Assembly (NCBI GenBank): GCA_015350385.1
Contig: WNKI01000002.1
Location: 4,032,894 to 4,096,893, forward strand
Reading direction: 5' to 3'
DNA length: 64,000 bases
DNA from: Aculops lycopersici
Taxonomy: Eukaryota; Arthropoda; Arachnida; Trombidiformes; Eriophyidae
Shown here: positions 52,807 through 62,467 of the stretch, in pieces
Numbering within the stretch: the first letter of the stretch is position 1
Layout of the letters: every line of letters starts with the position of its first letter
Notes under the pieces: generated by a model
Database searches by the model: none
What the model was told of the DNA's origin: nothing
Seen by the model: only the letters and a program-made list of their open reading frames with translations
Translations under genes and position numbers: made by a program

Positions 52807-54129
52807 ATTATGTGTATTTATTTTAATATATGGTCTTTCTTATGTTGACTGAGTGAGGTTGTTGCTGTTTCCGTTTGTGTCAAGTCTTCTTACTTTCAGA
52901 CCATCCTTTTTGTTCACACTAATAGGTGATTGTGTTACTCATAAGTGAAATAAGTCGATGCTTAACTTCATCTAAAGTTGCCCATAACTGCCCATGGGAA
53001 TATTATTGTGGCATAACTCCTGGGCAACAGGATCAGCAGTAGCAATAGCAATAGCGATCGATGCAGCGGATATGGGAGAAGAAGGATTTTGAACTCATCG
53101 CGCTTTAAATAGCGGTAGGCCCAATCATACAGTGTACAAAAGTAGAGCCGCCATTGCATTAGTAGTCATAACAAGGTCCCTACTCTATTCTACTCCATCC
53201 TAAATGATAGCCAGAATAACGCGCTCACAACGCGCACTAGGCGCTCTCTTTGGAGTGGCGGATCGCGCGACGTGCGCATAGCGCCCAGTTCTGGTAGTGG
53301 GCAGCCAGCTATGCATTGGCATTGGTGATGTGAGGCGAGTGTTTCACACCATCGCTACGACTATTGCCAATCACAGCCCCAAAGTCTCAGTCGCCAGTTG
53401 GCCTTTGTAGACAACGATGGCAGCGCCATGTGAACTGAGCGCTGGCAGCATCGGTATTGGCATCGGTGGCACCGATGACGACGCTTATGATGATAGAGAT
53501 AGCGGCGGCCATGGCTTCGCGTAGCAGTGTACATAGGGTCGCTGAATTGACCCGGCGTGTGCATGGCTTTAGTTGGCAGTTTTTCCTGGACATCCGTTCA
53601 TTCAGCGGATAGCTCAAAGTCTAGTCCATGAGCATTAGCATGCTCAATTGGCTCGGTGGGCCGACCGGCCGGCCAATATATTGCGCCACTGCTACTCCTG
53701 TCACCCTCGGAAAACTACTTAGAAGAGCGCCAACCACTTGTCTTGACATCTAAGTGAACGTCGCTCGCCAAAATAGATGAAGAGACTTGAGCTTGGCTGC
53801 TTGCTAGCAGGAGGTTGAGATTGCAAACGCGCTGATGCATTCAATCGGATGTCTCTATCAACTCTCACGATGTTATGATGGAACACTTCGCTCTCTCCTC
53901 CTCTTTGAACGCGAGATACAGTTAAGATTTAGTTGGGTCGGAGTTGGAAGTGAGCTCATGCAAATATGAAGAAGTTTGCTGTTGGACTATATTAGGTTGG
54001 CGGTGGGCATAAAAGCTCATGTTGCTGGTTATCGTAAGATTTTATTTGTGCTCTCGCGAAGGGTATTATCTCAGTTGTCTTTCCATCTTTACGTGATGCA
54101 ATTAGTAGTATTATTAGTATTAGTTTTGC
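52807..54129. other. intergenic, upstream of nAChR beta-1 / 3' side of TFIIE-beta
   Basis: Holds the nAChR promoter (52807 onward) and the TFIIE-beta 3' UTR. The middle (53220-53720) is more GC-rich. Open frames have no domain. Confidence 0.5.
54041..54046 (-). terminator. polyadenylation signal (minus strand) for TFIIE-beta
   Basis: TTTATT on the plus strand (AATAAA on the minus strand), 84 bases past the TFIIE-beta stop. Confidence 0.5.
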
Positions 54130-54945
54130 TCATTTCTCGGAATAATCCTCCAATATTCCCTTCATGTGCTCGTTGTGAGCCTTAAAATTCCTATTAGCCC
54201 GACGAACAACACGTCGCCGTCTTTGGACTGGCTCCACTCGGGTGGTGGCCAAGTTTTGTATTGAGGTTATGCCATGCTTTTCGAGATATTCCTCGATTTT
54301 GTCATCAGCCACACCTTCAACTGATATCGAGCGCCACAACTTAATGAACTCGTCATCAATCTTCTTCTCGTCCTTCTTCTCATCCTTTCCTGTGTCATTG
54401 TAAAACACAATCTTCTTCTTATCTACAGGCCGCTGAATGACAACAACATACTCGTTGTCGGCTAACCATTTTACAGTTTTCTGAGCATTTGGCAATGATT
54501 CCATTATGTCCTCGTACCATATTGCACCTTCGCCGGACTGATACTTGTCCATCAGATATTTTCTCAATCCTTTCCTATCTTTAACATCTATCAAAGGCTT
54601 GTATTGATATCTCACTGGCCCTTGTCCATCCTCTGAGGGCACAACACGAATTCTTGGGTTCGATCCGAACACTTCGTTTACGAGCCAATTCTTCGTTCTT
54701 GTGCTAATATCAGTTTGTTCTGTTTCATCTAGAATATCCTCCAAGGTTACAGGTTCACTGTTTCCACTCAGATAAGTCTCCCTCAGCCATTTGACTATCT
54801 TCGCAATGATAACAAAATTTTGCTGAGAATAAGTGGTCATAGTTTTGTAGGAATGTGAGGTATCCAAGGGCCGGCCAAGGGCGGCAGCCAGGGTTTCGGC
54901 GACATTGACGTCATTATTGTTGGACTTGTGATTATTGAACGACAT
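54130..54945 (-). CDS. TfIIEbeta: general transcription factor IIE subunit 2 (TFIIE-beta)
   Basis: RNA polymerase II initiation factor subunit that with TFIIE-alpha recruits and regulates TFIIH at the promoter. From ATG 54945 the protein has 271 residues, close to the family's 290. Winged helix 1 (about 45-120) has IIAKIVKWLRE, LEDILDETEQTDI and NWLVNEVFGSNPRI. Winged helix 2 (about 120-190) has DRKGLRKYL, YEDIMESLPNAQKTVKWLAD and VDKKKIVFYND. The C-terminus has EFIKLWRSISVEGV, DDKIEEYLEKHGI and the basic helix-loop QRRRRV...FKAHNEHMKGILEDYSE, as in human TFIIE-beta. Upstream codons in frame start only with TTG, so ATG 54945 is preferred. It lies about 420 bases downstream of a truncated paralogue on the same strand. 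Confidence 0.96.
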   Translation of the reverse strand: MSFNNHKSNNNDVNVAETLAAALGRPLDTSHSYKTMTTYSQQNFVIIAKIVKWLRETYLSGNSEPVTLEDILDETEQTDISTRTKNWLVNEVFGSNPRIRVVPSEDGQGPVRYQYKPLIDVKDRKGLRKYLMDKYQSGEGAIWYEDIMESLPNAQKTVKWLADNEYVVVIQRPVDKKKIVFYNDTGKDEKKDEKKIDDEFIKLWRSISVEGVADDKIEEYLEKHGITSIQNLATTRVEPVQRRRRVVRRANRNFKAHNEHMKGILEDYSEK

Positions 54946-55363
54946 TTTGTCTGATTTTATCAATTAATTAATTTTAATCCTAGTTGCATAGAGCTTACTG
55001 GTTTTTGTGTAAAGAATAACAATTAAATCAAATTCTAAAAGAATTTCACTAAAATTCCATGAAATTCTGACTTGTGCTTACCGCACCATCCTGACATTTA
55101 ATATTGTCCGATGCGCTGAATTTTCGCCGCGCACCCGGCCATAACGCTGGCCAGCTCCTCTCATCAACACAATGGACAGATACGCGGGCATGACTCAACA
55201 CCTTTTCAAGGACCTAGATGGAGATAAAGAGTAAAAGCCATTGGTTCTCGTGATTACAGAGAATTCATAAATACGTAGGTACAATCATGTTCCAGCGAAA
55301 CTTTTAACATGAGTCTCTGTGACAGGGGGAAAGTCTAGAATGTCTTCGAGTTCTTGAATCTCT
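54946..55363. other. spacer between the two TFIIE-beta copies
   Basis: 418 bases holding the promoter of the full-length gene and the 3' UTR of the upstream paralogue. No remnant of the missing paralogue C-terminus is recognised here. Confidence 0.5.
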
Positions 55364-55948
55364 TCAGGTGGCTGGATTTTCGAGAATCTTGAAGACACTC
55401 CGAAACAAGCTCGACTGGTCGCTAAACTTGTACTTGATTGGTTCGTTGAGATCAATATAAAAGGGCAGGTAGACGTCGAGCAAAATTTTGTCGTCTTTTT
55501 TGATCACTATTTTATCATCGTTATAGCTAATCGAGTCGGGTAAGCTATCGGTTGTGAGGGAAAGTGTGAGAAGTTTCCTTGTAGGACGATAGTATAAATT
55601 GAAAAGACTATCCTCTGAATCATCTGTAACGTTTGTTTCTTTGACTGACTCAATCTTATGCTGTAAGTTTTTAGATTTGTTGCTATCTGCAAAGTCAATC
55701 GTGGGTTTGTAGAGATATCTCACCATTCCCTGGCCGTCGACCGGTTTCACAACTCGAATACGTGAATTTTGTTCCAGCACTTCATTCGCCAGCCAGGTCC
55801 TCAACTTTGGGCTCATAAATGTTTGACCCGTACCTACTAATATATCATCGAGAGTGAACGAATCCCTACTGCCGCTTGTGTACTTTTCCTTCAACCATCT
55901 CGCAATCTTGGCGACAATAACTATTTCGCTGTCAGTTTGGTAAGACAT
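55364..55948 (-). CDS. truncated, diverged TFIIE-beta paralogue
   Basis: A 194-residue frame in tandem upstream of TFIIE-beta. Residues 1-90 align clearly with winged helix 1: IVIVAKIARWLKEKYTSGS against FVIIAKIVKWLRETYLSGN, then TLDDILVGTGQT, TWLANEVLEQNSRIRVV and DGQGMVRYLYKP. After about residue 95 the match fades: winged helix 2 is hard to recognise and the C-terminal basic FKAHNEH region is gone, replaced by a hydrophobic/acidic tail ending ILENPAT. The frame is intact with a good start, so it is not obviously a pseudogene. It may be a young duplicate turned into a single-winged-helix protein, or a degenerating copy whose 3' part is lost. Any function, such as competing with TFIIE-beta for TFIIE-alpha or DNA, is speculative. 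Confidence 0.8.
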   Translation of the reverse strand: MSYQTDSEIVIVAKIARWLKEKYTSGSRDSFTLDDILVGTGQTFMSPKLRTWLANEVLEQNSRIRVVKPVDGQGMVRYLYKPTIDFADSNKSKNLQHKIESVKETNVTDDSEDSLFNLYYRPTRKLLTLSLTTDSLPDSISYNDDKIVIKKDDKILLDVYLPFYIDLNEPIKYKFSDQSSLFRSVFKILENPAT

Positions 55949-56340
55949 GTTAGTTCTTTAATTTGGATATATCGAGTTGAACAGAATTAATGCTTGTCTT
56001 CTTTCTTTTGTAAATATCATGAAGTGTGAAAATATATTAATAGTAAATTGCGATATTCTTGAATGATTATAATACTTTCTCGATTTTTTTTTCATTAGCG
56101 GCGCTCATGGAGGAAAATTGAGTGAGGCCTGAAAAGAGCGCGATAAACTTCGAACTTGACCGAATTGTACAGCAACCTGACCATATAGAATCTAAAAAAC
56201 GGCGTTTAATATACAAACGGCGTTTATATATTAGATAATTTGGTCATTAGAAGACTCAACAAATTTAATTGATGTTCTTATGTGATGGTGCTCCAATTCA
56301 GATTGTCCTTTTTATTTTAGCAAATGTATGTTTACAGCAT
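55949..56340. other. intergenic between TFIIE-beta paralogue and secreted-protein gene
   Basis: Promoter of the paralogue and 3' flank of the secreted-protein gene. It contains a repeated CGGCGTTTA(A/T)AT motif near 56201 and 56219. No gene is seen. Confidence 0.5.
56311..56316 (-). terminator. polyadenylation signal (minus strand), secreted-protein gene
   Basis: TTTATT on the plus strand (AATAAA on the minus strand), 25 bases past the stop codon. Confidence 0.5.
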
Positions 56341-56954
56341 TTAGTTGATAGTCATGTCTGGTGCATCATACTGTGTGCCGAGCAACTTGTTGCCTGCAAT
56401 AATGATATCGGCGGTGGCGTAGTTACATTTGGGATATAGGTTCTTGCATTGATCGCTATTTCTAGATCTGGCACCATTTGCCATAGCGTCCAGATATTGC
56501 TTGACCTTCGGATGCTTGCTTTGGCGAAACTTCAACAAAGATTTGGCAAACTTGGCGCCGCCATCTCCATGGGCACGAGAATTGTGAGCCAGCTCGCAGA
56601 TGACGCGATACAGACATTGGTCTGCCTTGTTACGCTCGACCAAGTCCACTAGTTGGCCAACATTGTTTACATCCAGATTGTTAGCCTGGCGCAAAATCCT
56701 ATCGGCATCGTCGGTGAGGGCTCCTCTCTTGGCGCGTGTGATATCACCGGATACTGGTGGTGTGTGCATTGAAAGTGGTTAGTTAATAATTTTGTAGCGG
56801 ATGCACTATACTCTTCTGTATGATTTTCTGCCGGTCCAGCAACTTTTAGAGGCAATAGGAGGCGCCCGCAACCTTGTAACTAGCATCTTAACTTACCTGT
56901 GGCAACGGCCAGACAGTAAAAGGTCAAACTGAAGATGATGATTAAGAACTTCAT
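56341..56954 (-). CDS. small secreted four-cysteine protein, function unknown (two exons)
   Basis: Exon 56897-56954 (signal peptide MKFLIIIFSLTFYCLAVAT) joins at GT-AG to 56341-56753, giving 156 residues. The intron is 143 bases. After the signal peptide comes ITRAKRGAL with a dibasic site that may be cleaved. The mature region has a helical, Asp/Leu/Val-rich stretch, then CLYRVICELAH (C-x5-C) and CKNLYPKCNY (C-x6-C) that may form two disulfides. I recognise no named family; it resembles arthropod secreted proteins of unknown role. A TATA box sits about 125 bases upstream of the ATG, unlike most genes here, which fits a strongly or tissue-specifically expressed gene (inference). Confidence 0.75.
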
Positions 56955-57077
56955 TTTTTATTCGGATCTTGGCAGCTAGTCGATGGTGAGGTAAAATTAA
57001 GTACGAGTTGTGAACTCGAGTCAAGTGGACTTGGTATAATTTAAAGTGACTGTCCAATTGAATGCATCTGACAGCCT

Positions 57078-57084
57078 CTTTATA
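57078..57084 (-). promoter_or_regulatory. TATA box of the secreted-protein gene
   Basis: On the minus strand TATAAAG (CTTTATA on plus), 124 bases upstream of the start codon. The expected transcription start is near 57050. Confidence 0.55.
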
Positions 57085-57334
57085 GTGCAGCCCTTTGGCC
57101 ACTTTTAGTACTGTGGGTGGAAAATTACCACGTCCAGTCGACCCAATGTACCCATAGGAGCTCGCGGCCTAAATATCTACAGTGTATGACGTTGCCTTAA
57201 CAAAAGCAGTGCGTTCTCTGCACCGCTTGTCCGCAGCTCTGCGCGAGTAAACAAAACCACGTGCAGCTTTCGAAAGTCATGCGAGAATTGAATCAATCGC
57301 AACTATATTCACCGAATATTCTACTGCCATCAGC

Positions 57335-58732
57335 ATGTCCAAACTAATCAAACTAAGGAATATTAAGCAGGCTCTTAGAGTTAAGCCAAACAATGGTAAT
57401 CGCTACTCAATCGGCGGCAGAGTACAGAGCTTTCGATCCTTCAAGGCCTTCAACTTTATAGACCTGGTTGACGGATCTACGAACGGCAAATTACAGGCCA
57501 TAGTTAGAAAGGAACTTATCCAGAAACCAGATATTGGTGCCTACTTAAGATGTCAAGGTCAGATAACCCCGAGTTCCGGACCAAATCAGCCCTTAGAGTT
57601 CAAAGTGGACGCGCTCGACTATCTGGGTGTTTGCAGTCCTACTACATATCCTCTCGTGTCTCTAGTCAATATGAGCGATTTGACAGAGGATCTAATGAGA
57701 CAACATGTACATCTACGACCAAGGTTTTCCCATTTTGCATCCATGTTGAGAATCAGGAGTGAGCTCGAGCTTAGTTTGCACATGATCATGAAGCAGATGG
57801 AATTCTTCAAAGTTCAACCGCCTTGCCTGACTTCAAATGATAGCGAAGCCAGTAGTGATCTATTTCAAGTTCAGAGAACTAAGACAAACAATTCAGAGCC
57901 AAATGCCGAAAGAATAATCAAGGATAACTATTTTGGAAAAGAAGTCTACCTTACGACATCCGCCCAAATGCACCTAGAGAGCCTAGCAGCTTCGCTATCC
58001 AGGGTATATTGCATGACCACCGCCTTTAGAGCTGAGAACTCACTAACTCGTCGGCATCTCTGTGAGTTCCAAATGTTTGAGGCTGAGGAGTCAGGAGTGA
58101 ATGACTTGGATAGTCTAATGAATCGAGTTGAATCAATAATCAAGTTCACAGCACAATTTCTATCTCTAGTTAGTGACCATCAATCAGACATGCAAAATCT
58201 ACTCAAGATACACGAATATAACAAGGCATTTGAGCTTCTCGCCCACAAGCCTTACATTAGAATGGACTACCAAGAAGCTTTGGATATTTTGAAAGATAAG
58301 ACAGATTTTGAAGGTGATACAAGTTTCGGCTCAGATATTGGTACCGTTCAAGAGAAGAAACTGCTCGAATTCTGTGATCATGTTCCTATTTTCATAAAAA
58401 ATTATCCAAAAAGTTTGAAGCCATTTTACATGAAAACTAGTCAGCAAGATGAGAGGTTAGTGGATTGTTTTGACCTGATCGCCCCAGTGGGTGGCGAGAT
58501 ATGTGGAGGAAGTTTGCGTGAGGAATCGGTTGACAGGTTGACAGATAATCTGAAGCAAAATGGAATTGATGCAGATAAGTTTGATTGGTATCTGGACTTG
58601 CGGCGTTTTGGAACTTTTCCGCACGGAGGCTTCGGCATTGGAATGGAACGATTGATTCAATCTCTAACTGGAACGAAGAACATTAAAGACACTGTGCCCT
58701 TTCCCCGTTGGTCAGGTCATTGTCAAACTTAA
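57335..58732 (+). CDS. NARS2: asparaginyl-tRNA synthetase, mitochondrial type
   Basis: Class IIb aminoacyl-tRNA synthetase that charges mitochondrial tRNA-Asn; 465 residues, one exon. An OB-fold anticodon-binding domain at the N-terminus (YSIGGRVQSFRSFKAFNFIDL, GQITPSSGPNQPLE) leads to the catalytic domain: HLRPRF, YLTTSAQMHLESLA, motif 2 FRAENSLTRRHLCEFQMFEAE, PVGGEICGGSLREE, and motif 3 GFGIGMERLIQSLTG near the C-terminus. The shorter OB region and the NARS2-type motif wording separate it from cytosolic AsnRS. The N-terminus MSKLIKLRNIKQALRV is basic and could be part of a mitochondrial targeting sequence. It is divergent from the secreted-protein gene, 380 bases between start codons. Confidence 0.95.
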   Translation: MSKLIKLRNIKQALRVKPNNGNRYSIGGRVQSFRSFKAFNFIDLVDGSTNGKLQAIVRKELIQKPDIGAYLRCQGQITPSSGPNQPLEFKVDALDYLGVCSPTTYPLVSLVNMSDLTEDLMRQHVHLRPRFSHFASMLRIRSELELSLHMIMKQMEFFKVQPPCLTSNDSEASSDLFQVQRTKTNNSEPNAERIIKDNYFGKEVYLTTSAQMHLESLAASLSRVYCMTTAFRAENSLTRRHLCEFQMFEAEESGVNDLDSLMNRVESIIKFTAQFLSLVSDHQSDMQNLLKIHEYNKAFELLAHKPYIRMDYQEALDILKDKTDFEGDTSFGSDIGTVQEKKLLEFCDHVPIFIKNYPKSLKPFYMKTSQQDERLVDCFDLIAPVGGEICGGSLREESVDRLTDNLKQNGIDADKFDWYLDLRRFGTFPHGGFGIGMERLIQSLTGTKNIKDTVPFPRWSGHCQT

Positions 58733-59091
58733 CAACTGCACTTGTAGTTTTGTTGCTAGTTGTAACACTCTACCATAAATTGGTACCATAAATTTCACAT
58801 CGCAACCAACAAAGCAAAAGAACAAGAGAACCGTTGTCTGCTTGGAGGAACAAGTTGATTTCACTTGAAACGATGGCAGCGGCAATAGCAACTGGATGCT
58901 TGTGAGGGGGAAGTCAGTGCAACAAGTGGGGGTGTCTCTCAGTAGTTCGCGAATATTTTCCTTCATGAACAAAACAAAATATTAATCATCGAGCTCCTGA
59001 ATCCTAACAAATTTTATTCTACTTGGAATCAGGAGCATTATTATAAATTTTATATTTTGGCATATTTGAAACAGAAACTCGCCGCCATAGA
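58733..59091. other. short intergenic region between NARS2 and RhoGEF genes
   Basis: 359 bases: NARS2 3' UTR and the RhoGEF promoter/leader. I find no SH3-coding exon here. Confidence 0.5.
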
Positions 59092-60831
59092 ATGGCGGAC
59101 GAGTATTTCCACTATTTCAAGGACCCTTGGACTGCATACGAAAATTCAGGAGGGGGTGGATCACAGGAACACAGCAACACTAATATAAACAATCATAGTT
59201 ACAACAATCCTCTCGAGACGTCCAAAGTAAATCCAGCTCATGGATTAGAAGGAGAAAAGCAAGCTGAGGGGCATTTAGATTTGGCAGTCACTGAGCAGCT
59301 GGGTAGTCCAAGGGAAAATGTAATCTTGGAACTTATCAATAGTGAGCGTGATTATGTAAAGCACCTAAAGGATGTGGTCGAAGGATATCTAATTCCAGCC
59401 CGAAGGCATCCGGAAATATTCACCGGTGAACGGATCAATACAATCTTCTCAAACATTGAACAAGTATACGAGTTCCAAAAGAGATTTTTGGAAAATTTAG
59501 AGGCTTGTATCAATTGGGACGAGCTTGCTCGAAGCGAAGTTGGTCAGTGTTTCCTCGACCACGAAAAGGGCTTTTCAGTGTATCATTATTATTGCAACAA
59601 CCATCCAAACGCAACCAGTGAACTACAAGACCTCTATACGAAGCCAAAGTTTGCCAAATTCTTCGAAGCCTGTAGGCTGTTGCAAAACATGATTGACATT
59701 CCACTTGATGGCTTTCTATTGACGCCGATACAAAAGATTTGCAAATATCCACTACAATTGAATGAGTTGCTCAAGAACACGAGTAGAGATCATCCAGATT
59801 ATCAGAATGTAGTTGATGCTTTAGAGTCAATGAGGAATTGTGCAAACTTGGCCAATGAGAGGAAGCGTCGAATTGAAGCTTTAGCCGATATTATGTCATT
59901 TCAAGAAAAGTTTGAAAATTGGTTTGGCCCCAAGCTAAGCGACACAAGTTCTATTCTTATTCACTCGGGAGAAGTCTCAAAGATGACTTCACACACTTGG
60001 TCCCAGGGAATCCAATTGTATCTATTTGACCACTTGTTGATACTATCCAAGAAGGATCTCTTGAAACGAAACAATCTTATACTTAAGGGTCGCGTTTGTA
60101 TGGACACAGTGGCAAAGATTTCTGATGCCGACGAGTATAAGCCAAAGAAGAGTTTTAAATTATACTGTAGTGAGCAACAGAGATGGTTCATATTCACCAC
60201 CAGAACTGAAGAGGAACGTGACGAATGGCTTAGGGCCTTTGAGAGGGAACGTAATCTAATCGAATCCGACGAAAGCGAGGGCTTCCAAATTACGAAGCGC
60301 GAGATCGGGGTTGCCCGAAGGGCTTTGCAAAATAGAAAACTAACTCGCTCAGCTAGATATAGACACAAGCGACCTGATACTGCAATTGTAGACCAATTAG
60401 ATTTAGATGAGGCAAATGCCATAATGAATCGCACGCTCTCATTACCCTCGTGTATTCATCCAAGTCATGTGATGAACTTTGTCGAGGATTCCAAGGTGAT
60501 AGGTCCAAGCGCCAACAATTTAAATGCACACAACAATGATCAACTAAACAACTCTCACCATCACATCAACTATAGCAACAAGAAATCTTTGTCGCCAAAT
60601 TCGCCGCAACCTCAGCCACCTGTTACTAGGAAGCAACAACCACCGAGCACTTTACCTAGAGTTAATGTTACGTCGCCAGATCAGGAGACTAGCGGCGGCG
60701 CTGGTGGTAGCAGCTGGTTCAAAGAGAAAATAGGATCTCAGCCGCAATTAACGAAGTACACGCCCACATTCGAGGGAACAGTTGTCCTATCGTCGGGTCG
60801 TGTGGTTCACGTTAGAGAGGATGCAGTTTAA
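59092..60831 (+). CDS. Rho guanine nucleotide exchange factor, collybistin/Asef-like, without SH3
   Basis: DH-PH exchange factor of 579 residues in one exon. The DH domain (about 75-265) has VILELINSERDYVKHLKDVVEGYL, IEQVYEFQKRFLENLE, FSVYHYYCNNHPNA, FFEACRLLQNMIDIPLDGFLLTPIQKICKYPLQLNELLK, and MRNCANLANERKRRIE. The PH domain (about 285-395) has FDHLLILSKKDLLKR, YKPKKSFKLY and DEWLRAFERER. The pattern is closest to collybistin (ARHGEF9) and Asef (ARHGEF4/SPATA13), Cdc42/Rac regulators; collybistin works with gephyrin at inhibitory synapses. These proteins normally begin with an SH3 domain that holds the DH domain inactive. Here the N-terminus is a 75-residue Gly/Asn-rich leader with no SH3, resembling the known SH3-minus isoform. 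The C-terminus is a Pro/Asn/Ser-rich tail. Confidence 0.92.
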   Translation: MADEYFHYFKDPWTAYENSGGGGSQEHSNTNINNHSYNNPLETSKVNPAHGLEGEKQAEGHLDLAVTEQLGSPRENVILELINSERDYVKHLKDVVEGYLIPARRHPEIFTGERINTIFSNIEQVYEFQKRFLENLEACINWDELARSEVGQCFLDHEKGFSVYHYYCNNHPNATSELQDLYTKPKFAKFFEACRLLQNMIDIPLDGFLLTPIQKICKYPLQLNELLKNTSRDHPDYQNVVDALESMRNCANLANERKRRIEALADIMSFQEKFENWFGPKLSDTSSILIHSGEVSKMTSHTWSQGIQLYLFDHLLILSKKDLLKRNNLILKGRVCMDTVAKISDADEYKPKKSFKLYCSEQQRWFIFTTRTEEERDEWLRAFERERNLIESDESEGFQITKREIGVARRALQNRKLTRSARYRHKRPDTAIVDQLDLDEANAIMNRTLSLPSCIHPSHVMNFVEDSKVIGPSANNLNAHNNDQLNNSHHHINYSNKKSLSPNSPQPQPPVTRKQQPPSTLPRVNVTSPDQETSGGAGGSSWFKEKIGSQPQLTKYTPTFEGTVVLSSGRVVHVREDAV

Positions 60832-61189
60832 TGATGTTTGAACGCTCAGATAGATGGACAAAAATATGGATGAATGAATTGATGGATGGAAACCCGACAC
60901 CAAAACAACCACTCAACACCATTAATTTGCCGCCACTGTCGTCGTCGATCCATGCACTGAGACCATTGAGGACTAGTTTTACTTGCAAGTTAGTCAGTTT
61001 GTCGTGTCTATCCAACTTAGCTGATTGAATGTCTCTATCTCTGTCCAATGGTCCCGCTGCTAGGTGGTTTCCATTTGACGTTGATGAGCCAAACTCAATG
61101 ACTAACTAGCAGATGAGATCCGTCTCGTTGCTATTGCGTTGTGTAGACTTAACGCAGCGATAGTAGTAATGGTGGTAGTAACCATAATT

Positions 61190-61195
61190 AATAAA
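61190..61195 (+). terminator. polyadenylation signal AATAAA (RhoGEF)
   Basis: Canonical hexamer about 360 bases past the RhoGEF stop. Confidence 0.5.
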
Positions 61196-61277
61196 TTATC
61201 TAGGACTTTAGTGTTGATTACGTAACAACACCACCACAGCAACTTTAGCTAACTTGCTCACTAAATCTCTCGTATTC

Positions 61278-61280
<3 letters not shown>

Positions 61281-61308
<28 letters not shown>
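61281..61308 (+). repeat. (TC)n microsatellite
   Basis: Fourteen uninterrupted TC units. A complementary (AG)n tract lies about 250 bases to the right. Confidence 0.9.
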
Positions 61309-61314
<6 letters not shown>

Positions 61315-61561
61315 TAGTCTCGTCTCGCCCAGTTTTACTTGGCTTAGCTTGAGGAGGTCAAGCGCAAGCGCAATCACCACCGACCACCGATGGAGCGTCA
61401 ACCATTTGTTGCCGCCATTTCGCTCGACCACTAATTGGCGTCGCCTGGTCTTGGTGGCCCATGCTACCGATTCAGATTCACTCAATCATACAGAGGTCTC
61501 GACCCCAATGGTTAGATCAATCGACTTAACAACGCAAACATGATGGCAAATCTGATTCTCT

Positions 61562-61583
61562 AGAGAGAGAGAGAGAGAGAGAG
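61562..61583 (+). repeat. (AG)n microsatellite
   Basis: Eleven AG units, complementary to the (TC)n tract at 61281. A transcript through both could fold into a long hairpin. Confidence 0.9.
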
Positions 61584-61990
61584 CTATCTGGCTCCCGTAT
61601 TTGTTTTCCGCGGCTTCTGTAAATGATTGTCCCTCGTTCTGCTGATGGTTCCAGCTGCCACTGATGTCGATGTTGTTTTATTTGTTTGTTTGCCTTCCCA
61701 TCAGTGGAGGCATTAGCGGTAGTAGCAGTTGTAGTGGCGACAGCCACAAGTGGTTGCCCAAATCTAGCGTATCGTATCGTTTTGTTTCAGATGATATTAG
61801 CTGAACCAACTAACACCACGATGCTGAGTTTCACATGTAAGCCACAACTGGCGACTTACAGTAACAACAACATCCTCTACAAGTCATCACCAGATTAAAA
61901 GTTGAAAATTTCAAATAAAATTGTGTACTTTCCTCAAATTGGCTTCCGTTTATTGGAGATCGAAGAATCAAGGTGGCAGAAGCCCGTGAG

Positions 61991-62352
61991 ATGGAAGGGA
62001 GATTTCTAGTTTTTCTATTGATTGCACAAACAGGTGAGTTATCTAACAAGCGCAACTAATTGAATCTCGCAACTTAATCTAACCTCAAATTTTCTCCTCC
62101 AATAATAATTTGATCTCGAATTCAGTTATACCATTCGTCTCGGCCCAATATGGCGGCGGAGTCTACGATTTTGGACAGGGTAGGGCGGGTGAGAGGCGAG
62201 GCGATTGGACGCCCACCGATTGGTTGGCAGTGACTCTATTGCTGATGGTCATTTGCGTTGGACTTGCGATCTCGATTGGACTTTGTTATTACGTTGACCG
62301 GAGAGAAAAAAGGAACACCTACGGTGGCCGGCAGCTGGTGGCTCGCATATGA
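61991..62352 (+). CDS. small single-pass membrane protein, function unknown (two exons)
   Basis: Exon 61991-62033 and exon 62126-62352 join in phase 1 at GT-AG borders to encode 89 residues. A signal peptide is likely (MEGRFLVFLLIAQT...VSA, split by the intron), followed by a short extracellular region (QYGGGVYDFGQGRAGERRGD), one membrane segment (WLAVTLLLMVICVGLAISIGLCYYV) and a basic cytosolic tail ending RRQ-type/VARI. The intron is 92 bases. I do not recognise the family; the layout is that of a small type I membrane protein. Support comes from the coherent signal-peptide/membrane architecture across a good splice junction. Confidence 0.6.
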
Positions 62353-62467
62353 TTGATAATTATAAGCTTTTTAAACTACTGTAGTAAGGTATTCTTTCTA
62401 ATCCAAAGGAAAAAGATTCACAATTAAAGAGAAAAAAGTTATGTTTTTTATATACTTGTGGATATAC

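Larger units (their letters stand above)
60832..61990. other. intergenic between RhoGEF and a small membrane-protein gene
   Basis: Holds the RhoGEF 3' UTR, two microsatellites and the promoter side of the next gene. Open frames on either strand lack domains. Confidence 0.5.
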
